In this document: positions 8,583-19,345 of the stretch, in pieces | Position numbering within the stretch: position 1 is the first letter of the stretch | Layout of the letters: each line of letters begins with the position of its first letter | From: Streptomyces sp. TG1A-60 | Lineage (GTDB): Bacteria; Actinomycetota; Actinomycetes; Streptomycetales; Streptomycetaceae | Assembly (NCBI RefSeq): GCF_037201975.1 | Contig: NZ_CP147520.1 | Location: 4,588,001-4,652,000 of the forward strand | Direction of reading: 5' to 3' | DNA length: 64,000 nucleotides | Notes under the pieces: generated by a model | Database searches by the model: none | What the model was told of the DNA's origin: nothing | The model's input: only the letters and a program-made list of their open reading frames with translations | Made by a program: the position numbers and the translations under genes

Positions 8583-9161
8583 TCAGCCGCGCGGGAACTC
8601 GGCGGTCGGAAGAACGAGGCCGAGGAGAGTGATGGTCATGTCGACGTCACCGCCGTAGGTGATGGACAGGTCGCTGACGTAGTCGCCGTCCTTGGGCTGG
8701 GTGTACAGCCGGCACTTGCCCACGTAGGGGTCGGCGATCAGGTAGACGGGGACCTCGGCGAGCGCGTATGCCGTCTTCTTGGGGCCGTAGTCGTTCTTGG
8801 CGGTGTCCGTGGAGATGACTTCGGCGATGAACTCGACGTCCTGGAAGCGCCAGCGGCCCTTGGTGTCTTTCTCGGCGTCGTCCCGCAGCTTCGCCACGTC
8901 CGGGGCGTAGCCGTTCAACCGGCCGGGGAAGTCGATGCGAACATCCGACAGCACGTTCACGCCCCGTCCGAAGCGCTCCATGAGCACTTGGAGGATCGCG
9001 AGAATGGTCTTCCAGTGAACGTCCCGCTGCGGCGACATGTAGATGGTCCCCTCGACGATCTCGGCCTTGTAGCCCTCGGGGACGCTCATCTGGCCGAACA
9101 GCTCGTCCAGGGTCTGCTCGTTGATGTCGGCCATGTCGATCCTGTCTTCAAGGACGGTCAT
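8583..9161 (-). CDS. Uma2-family putative restriction endonuclease-fold protein
   Basis: A 192-residue DUF820/Uma2 protein. Family marks are YKAEIVEGTIYMSP near the N-terminus, GYAPDVAKL (about 98-106), VEFIAEVIS (about 125) and the basic DYGPKKTAYA, which together give the D...ExS...K set of a PD-(D/E)XK nuclease fold. The family is heavily multiplied in Streptomyces and its biological role is undefined. ATG at 9161 is preceded by GGGAGGAG at good spacing. It is a single gene and no partner is evident. Confidence 0.85.
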   Translation of the reverse strand: MTVLEDRIDMADINEQTLDELFGQMSVPEGYKAEIVEGTIYMSPQRDVHWKTILAILQVLMERFGRGVNVLSDVRIDFPGRLNGYAPDVAKLRDDAEKDTKGRWRFQDVEFIAEVISTDTAKNDYGPKKTAYALAEVPVYLIADPYVGKCRLYTQPKDGDYVSDLSITYGGDVDMTITLLGLVLPTAEFPRG

Positions 9162-9421
9162 CGTGGCGCTCCTCCCCGGCCGCCCCCCGGTCGGGTCCGG
9201 CCGCGCAACACAACGATACGCACGGTGACCGGGACACGGGCCGTACGGCGAAACTCCCTCGCGGGGCCGTCGTCCGAGCCGCTTGAGCCAGCGGTCAGGA
9301 CCGCGACCGCGCTCGGCGACCTGGTCCGCCCCGCCCGCCCCCGTCATTCCTCCCGCCCCCCTTCTCGCCAACCCCTCGAAATGAGAGATCGGCAACGGGG
9401 TCCTTCAGCCGGGAGAGCACT

Positions 9422-10105
9422 TCAAGGCAGCTCGTACGGTCCCCCCAGCCCCCACGCCTCGTGCATCGCGCTCGCGAAAGCCCCCGCGATCTTGTGTTCG
9501 CCGGAGGCGTTGGGGTGGGTCCCGTCGTAGGTGTCCCCGTTGGTGTCGTACGACGGGGGCGGGGACGCCAGCAGAAGCGGGGAGCGGGGCTCGTCGAGGT
9601 CGGCGGCCGTCTTGCCGAGGAGTTCGTTGAAGCGGGCCACCTGGGCGGCGAAGGGGGCGTCGGTCTCGGCGCGCACGTTCGGGGTCACCGGGAGCAGGAC
9701 CATGCGGATGCGCGGGTCGGCCTCGCGCGCGGCGGCGACGAAGCGGCGGGTGTTCTCGGCGGTCTGCTCGGCGTTGGTGTAGAAGCCCAGGTCGATGAGG
9801 CCGAGGGAGACGAGGAGGACGTTGGCGCGGTGGTCGCGGACGGCGTCGGCGATCAGCGGGGTCATGTGGAGCCAGCCCTCGCCCCAGCCGGCGAGGTGGG
9901 CGCGGGGAAAGCGCGGGTCGGTGTCGGCGTACTCGTACGACGTCGGCGCGTCCGTCGCCTTGTCGTAGAGCGTCTCGCGCGGGCCGACGATCTTGAAGGG
10001 GCCGTGGTGCGTCGCGCGCAGGTGCTGCCAGAGCCGGTAGCGCCATGTGTGTTCGCCCGCGCTCCCGATGGTCATGGAGTCGCCTACGGGCATGAACCTG
10101 AGCAT
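9422..10105 (-). CDS. SGNH/GDSL-type esterase-like hydrolase
   Basis: A protein of about 227 residues with block I GDSM (nucleophile Ser) next to the start, a Gly-containing block (VSLGLIDLGF), and a C-terminal DGTHPNASGEHK that supplies the Asp-x-x-His pair. This is the layout of SGNH hydrolases, which cleave acyl or acetyl esters. No signal peptide is present, so a cytoplasmic role is likely. The start is uncertain: ATG at 10105 (MLRFMPVGDSM) and ATG at 10093 are both possible and neither has a strong ribosome-binding site. The upstream region is shared with the divergent secreted-protein gene. Confidence 0.82.
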   Translation of the reverse strand: MLRFMPVGDSMTIGSAGEHTWRYRLWQHLRATHHGPFKIVGPRETLYDKATDAPTSYEYADTDPRFPRAHLAGWGEGWLHMTPLIADAVRDHRANVLLVSLGLIDLGFYTNAEQTAENTRRFVAAAREADPRIRMVLLPVTPNVRAETDAPFAAQVARFNELLGKTAADLDEPRSPLLLASPPPSYDTNGDTYDGTHPNASGEHKIAGAFASAMHEAWGLGGPYELP

Positions 10106-10268
10106 TCGCACATCATGAACGATCGCTACCGGCTGGTAGGGGCGGTCGGACCGGACAACGCTGTGAACCTTGCCACTTGACGGTGCCGGCGGACACCTCG
10201 ACCACCCGCCCGCACACCCACGGCGCTGCCCGCCCCACCCCGGCGGAGCGAGATGGCAGGCTTGGGGC

Positions 10269-11273
10269 ATGCGCCGTCGTTCCCCTTCCCTCCGCACGCT
10301 GTTCGCCGGTCTCGCCGCGATCGTGCTCGCCGCCGTGTCGGCCGTGCCCGCGGTCGCCGATGACGACGGGTTCACGATGAAGGACGCGAGGATCACCGAG
10401 TCGAGCGGCCTGGCCGCGTCCCGTCAGCATCCGGGGGTCTACTGGACCCACAACGACAGCGACGACGGGGCCTTCCTCTACGCCGTCGACAGCGGCACGG
10501 GCGAGACGGTCGCCACGGTCACGATGACCGGCGTGGGCGCCCCGCGCGACGTCGAGGCGATCTCCCTCGGCCCGGACGGCAACCTCTACGTCGGCGACAT
10601 CGGCGACAACCTCGGCGGCACCTGGGCGTACGTGTGGATCTACGAGCTGCCGGAGCCGAAGGAGCTCAAGGACCAGACGATCAGGGCCACGCAGTACGTC
10701 GTGAAGTACGAGGACGGTGCGCGGGACGCGGAGGCGCTGATGGTGCATCCGAAGACCGGCCGGGTCTACATCGCCGACAAGAACGAGGCGGGCGGGACGC
10801 TGTACGAGGGCCCGGCCGAGCTCTCCGCCTCCGGCACGAACGTCTTCAGGAAGGTCGCCGCCGTCCCCGACCTGGAGGTCACCGACGGCGCGTTCTCGCC
10901 CGACGGCGAGCGGCTCGCCCTGCGCGCGTACTTCGGCGGCATCCTCTACGACTGGAACGACGGCAAGCTCAAGAAGGTCGAGCGGCTGAGCGTGCCGTTG
11001 CAGCGGCAGGGGGAGTCGGTGACCTTCAGCACCGACGGCTCCAGGATCATGTACGGCAGTGAGGGCTCGGGCAGCTCGGTCGTCGCCCGGGACGTGCCCG
11101 GCGGCGGCTCCGGAAGCGGCGACTCCGGCTCGTCCTCCGCCGACGGTGTCAGCGACGGCTCCGGCCGGGCTGACGGCGGGAGCACCACCACGTTCAAGGC
11201 CGGTGCCCTCGCGGTGGCCGGGGCCATCGTCGTCGTCTGGGGCTTCAAGCGGCTGCGGCGCCGGCCGACCTGA
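10269..11273 (+). CDS. Exported beta-propeller-like protein with C-terminal anchor
   Basis: A 334-residue protein. Residues 1-29 form a signal peptide (basic RRR, hydrophobic core, cleavage near AVA-DDD). The body has repeated beta-propeller-like segments such as GPDGNLYVGDIGDN, HPKTGRVYIADKNE and SPDGERLALRAY. A Ser/Gly-rich linker (about 275-308) leads to one hydrophobic helix and a basic tail (KRLRRRPT), which suggests a cell-surface protein held by a C-terminal transmembrane anchor. No catalytic residues are recognised. ATG at 10269 follows CTTGGGGC. It is divergent from the SGNH hydrolase. Confidence 0.8.
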   Translation: MRRRSPSLRTLFAGLAAIVLAAVSAVPAVADDDGFTMKDARITESSGLAASRQHPGVYWTHNDSDDGAFLYAVDSGTGETVATVTMTGVGAPRDVEAISLGPDGNLYVGDIGDNLGGTWAYVWIYELPEPKELKDQTIRATQYVVKYEDGARDAEALMVHPKTGRVYIADKNEAGGTLYEGPAELSASGTNVFRKVAAVPDLEVTDGAFSPDGERLALRAYFGGILYDWNDGKLKKVERLSVPLQRQGESVTFSTDGSRIMYGSEGSGSSVVARDVPGGGSGSGDSGSSSADGVSDGSGRADGGSTTTFKAGALAVAGAIVVVWGFKRLRRRPT

Positions 11274-11300
11274 CCCGAACGGCAGACCCTGACCCTCGCT

Positions 11301-11432
11301 GCCGCCGCGCCGCCCGACGAACACCTCCAGTCCGTCCAGGATCCGCTGCGGCCCGAACTCGAAGTGGTCGAAGTCCCTGGCGAAGGCGTCCTCGGAGAGG
11401 CCGGCGAGGAGGGGGTGGCGTTCCAGGAGCTG
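11301..11432 (-). pseudogene. C-terminal fragment of a TetR-type regulator
   Basis: About 44 codons (LLERHPLLAGLSEDAFARD followed by FDHFEFGPQRILDGLE) match the ligand-domain end of TetR regulators. There is no helix-turn-helix part and no start, because the sequence upstream is unrelated. It is a remnant between the secreted-protein gene and the cellulase gene. Confidence 0.5.
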
Positions 11433-11562
11433 AGCCCGTGACGTGCGGTGGGTGGGGCGTCCGTGCCGTGGACGCCGCGGGAGAGGGCGTCCGGTGTACC
11501 AGGTGACGCCGGACGCCTTGACGTGTTCATGTGACCTGTCTTCCATGGGAGGTGCGAGGTGA

Positions 11563-13185
<1,623 letters not shown>

Positions 13186-13203
13186 AGCGCGACAGGTGAG
13201 GTG

Positions 13204-13229
13204 GGGCGCCCGGTGATCACCGGGCGCCC
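13204..13229. terminator. Cellulase terminator palindrome
   Basis: GGGCGCCCGGTGA followed directly by its exact complement makes a 26-bp perfect palindrome 18 nt after the cellulase stop codon. Confidence 0.75.
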
Positions 13230-13389
13230 TCTGGCAAGGCGATGGAGGCGCCGCACGGACGTCACTGGCGCTCGGAGGTCGATGAACCCCCACCGGAGAC
13301 CTCGCCTGCTTCACGATCACGACGCGCCCGCCACACCGGACTTCGAGGCAGGCCCCGGGTACCCGGGGCCGAGGCGTGACCGATGAGCG

Positions 13390-13527
13390 TCAGAGTGGGT
13401 GGCGGGCCTTGAGCAGGCAGAACTCATTGCTTCCGGGGGCGGTCAGGACAGCCACTGCTCCTCTGCGCCCGTACCGCACGACATTTCGGCCGAGACCGAG
13501 CTGTGCAGGGGCGCGCCGGGCGGTCAT
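13390..13527 (-). pseudogene. C-terminal fragment of a VOC/glyoxalase-like protein
   Basis: A 45-codon frame ends with VAVLTAPGSNEFCLLKAR, close to the metal-binding end of vicinal-oxygen-chelate proteins (normally DPEGNEFCVL). The rest of the domain is absent. It overlaps the stop of the PH-domain gene by 4 nt. It could be translated as a short peptide but reads as a relic. Confidence 0.4.
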
Positions 13528-15089
13528 GGTCGTGAAGACGCGGTGTCCGTCGGGTCGTCGGGGGGTGTCGCGGGGGGCAGTGCGCGGATGATGCGGGTGA
13601 GGTCGGCCGGGGCGGCGGCCAGGCGGACCGGGCGGCCCGCGTCGTCGAGTTCGGCGATGTGCCAGCCGCTGGGGACGGTGTCGGCGTCGCTGCCCCGGGC
13701 GCGGCGTACGTTCCTGAAGGTGAGTCGGTCCACCGGGAGCGGCTTCGCCGCGAACCGGCCCGGGCCCGCGTGGGGTGTAACCGCCGGCGGGCCGTCGCCG
13801 AGGACGACGTGGGTGCCGAAGCCGTGCGGGTTGTAGTCGGTGTGCTCCAGGAAGCGGGCGGCGAGGAACACCTCGTTCTCCTGGGACGGCTCTTCCGTCT
13901 TCCCGTCCCCTCCGGGTGGCCGTGTGCCCGTGGCGCGCCAGGCCAGGACGGAGAGGCCCAGCGTGGCCAGTGAGCCCGCTGCCGCCCAGATGACCGCGAC
14001 CGGAGAGGTGAGCAGGGTGGTGGGGTGGACGTAGCAGAGCGGCAGCAGCCACACGGCCGTCGCGACGAGCACGCCCACGAACGGGAGCGTCGACGGGAGG
14101 ACCTCGTCGTCCGGCAGCCGACGACCGCGCAGGCGCATCAGCACCCGGGCGGCCGGGTAGCCGGCGCCGAGGGCGAACACGGCCGCGACGACGGCTGTCT
14201 CCCGGGCGTCGGAGATGTGCCGGCGCCACACGTGACGCTCGCCGGCGACCACCATCACCGTGCGGCGCCAGACGGTCAGTTCGACGCCGTCGCCGGGCTG
14301 GAACGCCGTGGCGGCCTCGTACGAGACCCCCAGCTGTCGCATCGGCCGACCGTCGGTGAAGTACAGCCAGCTGTTCTCCTTGGGCCTGTTGGCGTCGGTC
14401 CGCTCGATCACGGCCCGCAGGACGGTCAGGCACTCCCCGCGCTCCCCGGCGGGCGTCGTGGCGGCGCACGGCACGGCGGACCTCCAGGCCCGCTCCTCTG
14501 AGGCGTCGCCCGGCACCGTCGACGCGGTCACGGCCGCCGCCACGAGCAGCACCGCGCACGCGGCCAGCGACCCGAGCCAGCCGCGCCCGGCGGTGCGCCG
14601 CGAGATGACGGGCAGATGGCTCGACTCGGGGTGGCCGTGGCGACGGTGCAGCGCGCGCAGCGCGTCCACCTTCGCGTCGAAGTCCGGGCGGTCGTCGTGC
14701 GCGAAACCCGTCGGCAGCGGCAGGTTCCGCCTGCGTCCGCCGTGCAGTGCCAGGACGACGCCGCGCGCGTCCTCCACCCGGTGGTTGTTCTCGTACTTGA
14801 GCCGTACGCGCAGGTCGGCGACCTCGCTCCACGGCACGCTCCGGCGGCGCAGCAGCGTCCGGACGTGCACGCCGTACGCGTCGGCGCTCACCCGCGCGAC
14901 GACCGCGTGGAGCGCCCAGAGACCGAGCGGAGCGAGGACCGGCCCGGGGAGCAGCCACACGTCCAGGAGTTCACCCCGGTACGCCAGGCGCACCGCGGCC
15001 AGCCCCGAGCCGGCCGCCCCGAGCCCCACGAGAAACCACAGGGCGCGCTGCCGGCGGGGACGGCAGATCACTTCCGGGACATCGTTCAT
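13524..15089 (-). CDS. PH-domain-containing membrane protein
   Basis: A 521-residue protein. Two N-terminal helices (about 17-37 and 44-64) are followed by a bacterial PH-like domain (about 70-140: ADAYGVHVRTLLRRRSVPW, then EVADLRVRLKYENN). A further helix lies near 172-190, and two more near 310 and 340-385. The C-terminal 130 residues are cytoplasmic and predicted to be mixed alpha/beta, ending in an Asp/Pro-rich tail. Streptomyces has many such proteins of unknown function. The gene is alone on the minus strand, 177 nt upstream of the serC terminator. Confidence 0.75.
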   Translation of the reverse strand: MNDVPEVICRPRRQRALWFLVGLGAAGSGLAAVRLAYRGELLDVWLLPGPVLAPLGLWALHAVVARVSADAYGVHVRTLLRRRSVPWSEVADLRVRLKYENNHRVEDARGVVLALHGGRRRNLPLPTGFAHDDRPDFDAKVDALRALHRRHGHPESSHLPVISRRTAGRGWLGSLAACAVLLVAAAVTASTVPGDASEERAWRSAVPCAATTPAGERGECLTVLRAVIERTDANRPKENSWLYFTDGRPMRQLGVSYEAATAFQPGDGVELTVWRRTVMVVAGERHVWRRHISDARETAVVAAVFALGAGYPAARVLMRLRGRRLPDDEVLPSTLPFVGVLVATAVWLLPLCYVHPTTLLTSPVAVIWAAAGSLATLGLSVLAWRATGTRPPGGDGKTEEPSQENEVFLAARFLEHTDYNPHGFGTHVVLGDGPPAVTPHAGPGRFAAKPLPVDRLTFRNVRRARGSDADTVPSGWHIAELDDAGRPVRLAAAPADLTRIIRALPPATPPDDPTDTASSRP

Positions 15090-15265
15090 GCGCGGAATGC
15101 TGCCAGCCGTGGGATCAGGCCTGCTTGTGGCGATTACGGCAGTGTCCCGGCCCGTGATGTTGCCGACCAGGCCGCGGAAGCAGACCGAATACCTGCGGGA
15201 CCCGATCGAAGCCCGACGGGATGCCGACCGAATGCCGACCGAATGCCGATGGAACGCTGACGGAA

Positions 15266-15307
15266 CGCCGAGGGGGCGCCCGGTGTTGGCCGGGCGCCCC
15301 CTCGGCG
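15266..15307 (-). terminator. serC terminator
   Basis: A perfect 18-bp stem (CGCCGAGGGGGCGCCCGG, 15266-15283, against 15290-15307) with a 6-nt loop lies 17 nt downstream of the serC stop. Degenerate tandem copies of ATGCCGACCGA sit just beyond it (15218-15250). Confidence 0.85.
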
Positions 15308-15323
15308 TACGGGACCTACGCGG

Positions 15324-16451
<1,128 letters not shown>

Positions 16452-16527
16452 CTAGCGGCTCCGTGAAACGCGGGCGAAACGTCGTCCGTCGGATGAGACG
16501 GGGCGCGCGTCGGGCGAGAAGGCGGTG

Positions 16528-17814
16528 TCAGGTCCCACGGGCCGGAGTCGGCGTGAACCGCACCGGCAGTTCCACCAGGCCCCGTAGCCAGGGTGAGGCC
16601 CGGCGGGTGAGGGCGGTGGCGGGGACGGCGAGGTCCAGGTCCGGGAGGCGGTCCAGGACCACCTCTATACCCGTTCGGGCGATGACCTCGGCGGTTTCCC
16701 GGGCCGGGAAGGGGCAGCGGTGGGCGCCGTGGCCGAAGGAGAAGTGGGCGTTGTTGCCGCCGGTGAGGGCGGAGCCGTCGGCGCGGACGCGCGGGTCGGA
16801 GTTGGCGCCCTGGAGGCCGAGCAGTACGAGGTCGCCCGCGCCCAGGACCCGGCCGCCGAGGCGGGTGTCGCGGGTGGTCCAGCGGCCGGCGGCGTTCTGG
16901 ATGGGGGAGTCCTCCCACAGCACCTCGTTCATGGCCTCGGCCACACTGCTCCGGCCGCCGAACAGCGACGCAGCGAAACGGTCGTCCGTCAGCATGAGGT
17001 GCAGGGAGTTGCCGATCCAGTCGGTGGCCGGCTGGTGGCCGATCGCCAGCATCACCATCACGTCGTGGGTGACCTCCTCCACCGTGACCTCGTACGCGGG
17101 CGCGTGCGCGAGGAGGCGGGAGACCACGTCGTCCCCGGGCCGCTCCCGGCGCTCGGCCACCAGCCGGGCCATCGCCGTCCGCAGGTACCTCTCGGCCGCC
17201 ACCGCCCGCTCCTGGCCGTCGAGGATGTCGTTCAACGCCGCCACCAGCCCCGGCCCGTGTTCCTCCCGGAAGCCGAAGAGGAACGCCAGCACGCGCACGG
17301 GCAGCAGCGCCGCGTACTGCGCCACCAGGTCCGCCGCGCCCACCCCGCACACCGCGTCGATCAGCTCGTCCGCGAACCGCTCCGCGTGACCGCGCAGTTC
17401 GAGCGGATCGACCGCCTCCATTGCCTCCCCGATCAGTGTGGCGCGCTGCCGGTGCCGTTCGCCGACCGTGCCCAGGATCGACGGCTGGTCCCGGCTGATC
17501 ACGGGGAGCAGCGGCCAGTCGTCGGGGATGCGCGGCCACTGGTTCCACAGCGCGGAGTTCCGGCTGAACAGCTCCGGATCACTGGTCACCTGGTGCAGCT
17601 CGCGATAGCCGAGCACCAGCCACGCCGGTACGCCCCCGTCGAGCAGCACCGGCACCACCTCGCCGTGCTCCCGCCGCAACTCCCGGTACAGGGCGGCGGG
17701 TTCGGTCCGGAAACGGGCGCCGAACACGGGTACGGGCCCGGGCGCGGAGTGGCCCTCGCCGTCACCGATGGCGTTGCCGTTGCCGTTGCCGTTCTCAGAG
17801 GTTGCGAAGTCCAA
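16528..17814 (-). CDS. Conservon-associated cytochrome P450, CYP157-like (ExxR motif altered)
   Basis: A 428-residue cytoplasmic P450. The heme-thiolate loop FSFGHGAHRCPFPARE places Cys367 correctly. The I-helix region reads AIGHQPATDW. At the K-helix, where nearly all P450s have ExxR, the sequence is EVLW (297-300), so the arginine is replaced by tryptophan. Loss of ExxR (EQSLW) is known in CYP157C1 of S. coelicolor, which is also conservon-linked. The start is TTG at 17814, 20 nt inside the end of the DUF742 gene, preceded by GGAGCAGGTGCTAG; such overlap implies translational coupling. The substrate is unknown. It probably receives a signal from, or works with, the CvnA-C complex. Confidence 0.88.
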   Translation of the reverse strand: MDFATSENGNGNGNAIGDGEGHSAPGPVPVFGARFRTEPAALYRELRREHGEVVPVLLDGGVPAWLVLGYRELHQVTSDPELFSRNSALWNQWPRIPDDWPLLPVISRDQPSILGTVGERHRQRATLIGEAMEAVDPLELRGHAERFADELIDAVCGVGAADLVAQYAALLPVRVLAFLFGFREEHGPGLVAALNDILDGQERAVAAERYLRTAMARLVAERRERPGDDVVSRLLAHAPAYEVTVEEVTHDVMVMLAIGHQPATDWIGNSLHLMLTDDRFAASLFGGRSSVAEAMNEVLWEDSPIQNAAGRWTTRDTRLGGRVLGAGDLVLLGLQGANSDPRVRADGSALTGGNNAHFSFGHGAHRCPFPARETAEVIARTGIEVVLDRLPDLDLAVPATALTRRASPWLRGLVELPVRFTPTPARGT

Positions 17815-18142
17815 CTAGCACCTGCTCCAGGATGTCCGGATCGATCTGCGCGGCCTTGTGCGGATGCCGGGCGCTGACCCGGCCCGCCGCGAGGAGGTCG
17901 GAGAGCAGGACCTTCGTGATGCTCACCGGCAGCCGCAGCTCGGCGGCGATCTCCACCACGGCCGTCGGCCGCTCCGTCAGCCGGAGGATCGCCACGTGCT
18001 CCGACTGCATGCCCGGCACCGGCTGGCTCTCCGCGACCATCAGGGTCACCAGGTCGAACGGCGTTCCGGGCGCGGACCGGCTGCGCCCTCCGGTGAGGGT
18101 GTACAGCCGGTCGGGCAGGTCGTCCCTGCCGGGCCGGCTCAT
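17795..18142 (-). CDS. cvnC: Conservon protein C (DUF742)
   Basis: A 115-residue DUF742 protein with a winged-helix-like core: LYTLTGGRS near the start, MQSEHVAILRLTERPTAVVE, and the helix pair LRLPVSITKVLLSDLLAAG, ending DPDILEQVLVGLRNL. In conservons CvnC binds the kinase-like CvnA and the roadblock protein at the membrane. Its ATG overlaps the stop of the roadblock gene (ATGA), and its end overlaps the P450 start. The gene that normally follows, a CvnD GTPase, is absent. Confidence 0.9.
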   Translation of the reverse strand: MSRPGRDDLPDRLYTLTGGRSRSAPGTPFDLVTLMVAESQPVPGMQSEHVAILRLTERPTAVVEIAAELRLPVSITKVLLSDLLAAGRVSARHPHKAAQIDPDILEQVLVGLRNL

Positions 18143-18663
18143 GACGTACGGGGCGCCAGAGCCGTAGCCGCGGTGGGTGCCGCGCTCACCGTCGCGTTCA
18201 GGGTGTTCGCCGCGTTCATCCTGTTCGTGGTGTTCGTGGTGTTCGCCGTGCTGACGGGGCGGCGCGGCTTCGCGCTCAGGTGCTCGCCCAACTGCTCCAC
18301 CAGCTCGCTCATGTTGTGTCCGACGAGCCCGGCGTCCGCGTCCTCGTCCGTCACCACCGCCAGATGGGCGCCCTCGCCCGCCTCCACGATGAACAGGACC
18401 CCGCCGTAGAACTCCGCCATCGCCGACCGTACGCCCCCGCTGCCGTCGCCGAACTCCACGGACGCCCCGTGGGACAGCGACTGGATGCCGGCGGCGATCG
18501 CGGCGAGCTGGTCGGCCTGGTCGACGGAGAGTTCCGGCGTACGGCACAGCTTCAGGCCGTCCCGGGAGAGTACGAGCGCGTGCCGGGCGCCCGGAGTGCG
18601 TTCCAGTAACCCCTCCATGAGCCAGGTGAGCCTGTCGTCGGCGGTGGTGCCTGTGCCGGTCAT
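18139..18663 (-). CDS. cvnB: Conservon protein B (roadblock/LC7 family)
   Basis: A 174-residue protein. Residues 8-130 form a roadblock/LC7 domain (TWLMEGLLERTPGARHALVL, then SRDGL...IAAGIQSLSHGASVEFG and VVTDEDADAGLVGHNMSEL). These domains resemble GTPase-activating subunits such as MglB. A low-complexity tail rich in Thr, Asn and Ala follows (TANTTNTTNRMNAAN). ATG at 18663 overlaps by 4 nt the stop of the frame carrying the displaced end of cvnA, which argues that the true cvnA runs to 18660. Confidence 0.88.
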   Translation of the reverse strand: MTGTGTTADDRLTWLMEGLLERTPGARHALVLSRDGLKLCRTPELSVDQADQLAAIAAGIQSLSHGASVEFGDGSGGVRSAMAEFYGGVLFIVEAGEGAHLAVVTDEDADAGLVGHNMSELVEQLGEHLSAKPRRPVSTANTTNTTNRMNAANTLNATVSAAPTAATALAPRTS

Positions 18664-19345
18664 GGGGTGTCGTCGCCTTCCGGGTGGGGGTGCGGGTGGG
18701 GGTCCGGGGAGGGAGCGGGGGCCCGGCTTCCGGGTGGGCCCGGATACGGGGTGGGGTCGGCCGGGGCGGGGGTGGTGCCGCCGTCCGGCTCGGGGCGGGG
18801 GTCCCGTACGGGTTCCCGCGCCGGATCGAGCTCCCACGTCGCTTCCCGCACGGGTTCCGGCGCCCACGCGGGCTCCCCTACGGCTTCGGGTTCCCACGTG
18901 GTTTCCGGTAGGGCTTCGGGTTCCCACCGGGCTTCCCGCGCGGGTTCGGGCGCGTACGCGCGCTCCCGTCCGGCCTCGGGTTCCCATGTCGCTCCCCGTA
19001 CGGGTTCGGGTTCCCAGGTCGTGGCTTCCGGCGCGGTGGAGGCTTCTCTTGTGGGCTCCCGTCCGGCCTCGGGTTCCCATGTCGCTCCCTGTACGGGTTC
19101 GGGTTCCCACTTCACTACCGGCGCGGCCGAGGGCTCCCACGCGGGTTCCCGCGCGGCCCCGGGCTCCCAGGAGAGGTCCTGCCCGGCTTTCGGCTCCCCT
19201 GCGAGAGCCGGCGCGGGACCGGCTTCCCACGGGGACTCCGGCGCGGCCTCGGGTTGCCGTCTCGGCTCGAGTGCGGGCCGCCGTACGGCTTCCTGGGGCG
19301 GAGCGGTGTCCCGTACGGGCTCCAGGGCGGCGTCCTCTCCCCCGC
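18660..19345 (-). pseudogene. Displaced C-terminal coding frame of cvnA (WEPE-repeat tail)
   Basis: This frame is open from about 19345 to the TGA at 18660-18662 and reads EDAALEPVRDTAPPQEAVR, then many copies of W-E-P-E/A such as TWEPEPVRGATWEPEAG, ending HPHPEGDDTP. Its stop overlaps the cvnB ATG by 4 nt (ATGA), exactly like the cvnB/cvnC junction. It is therefore best explained as the real end of cvnA, put out of frame by a single-base loss. Confidence 0.7.

Noticed and set aside
15218..15252. Tandem ATGCCGACCGA units as a regulatory iteron
   Set aside because: Only two and a half imperfect copies next to the serC terminator; too little to support a function.
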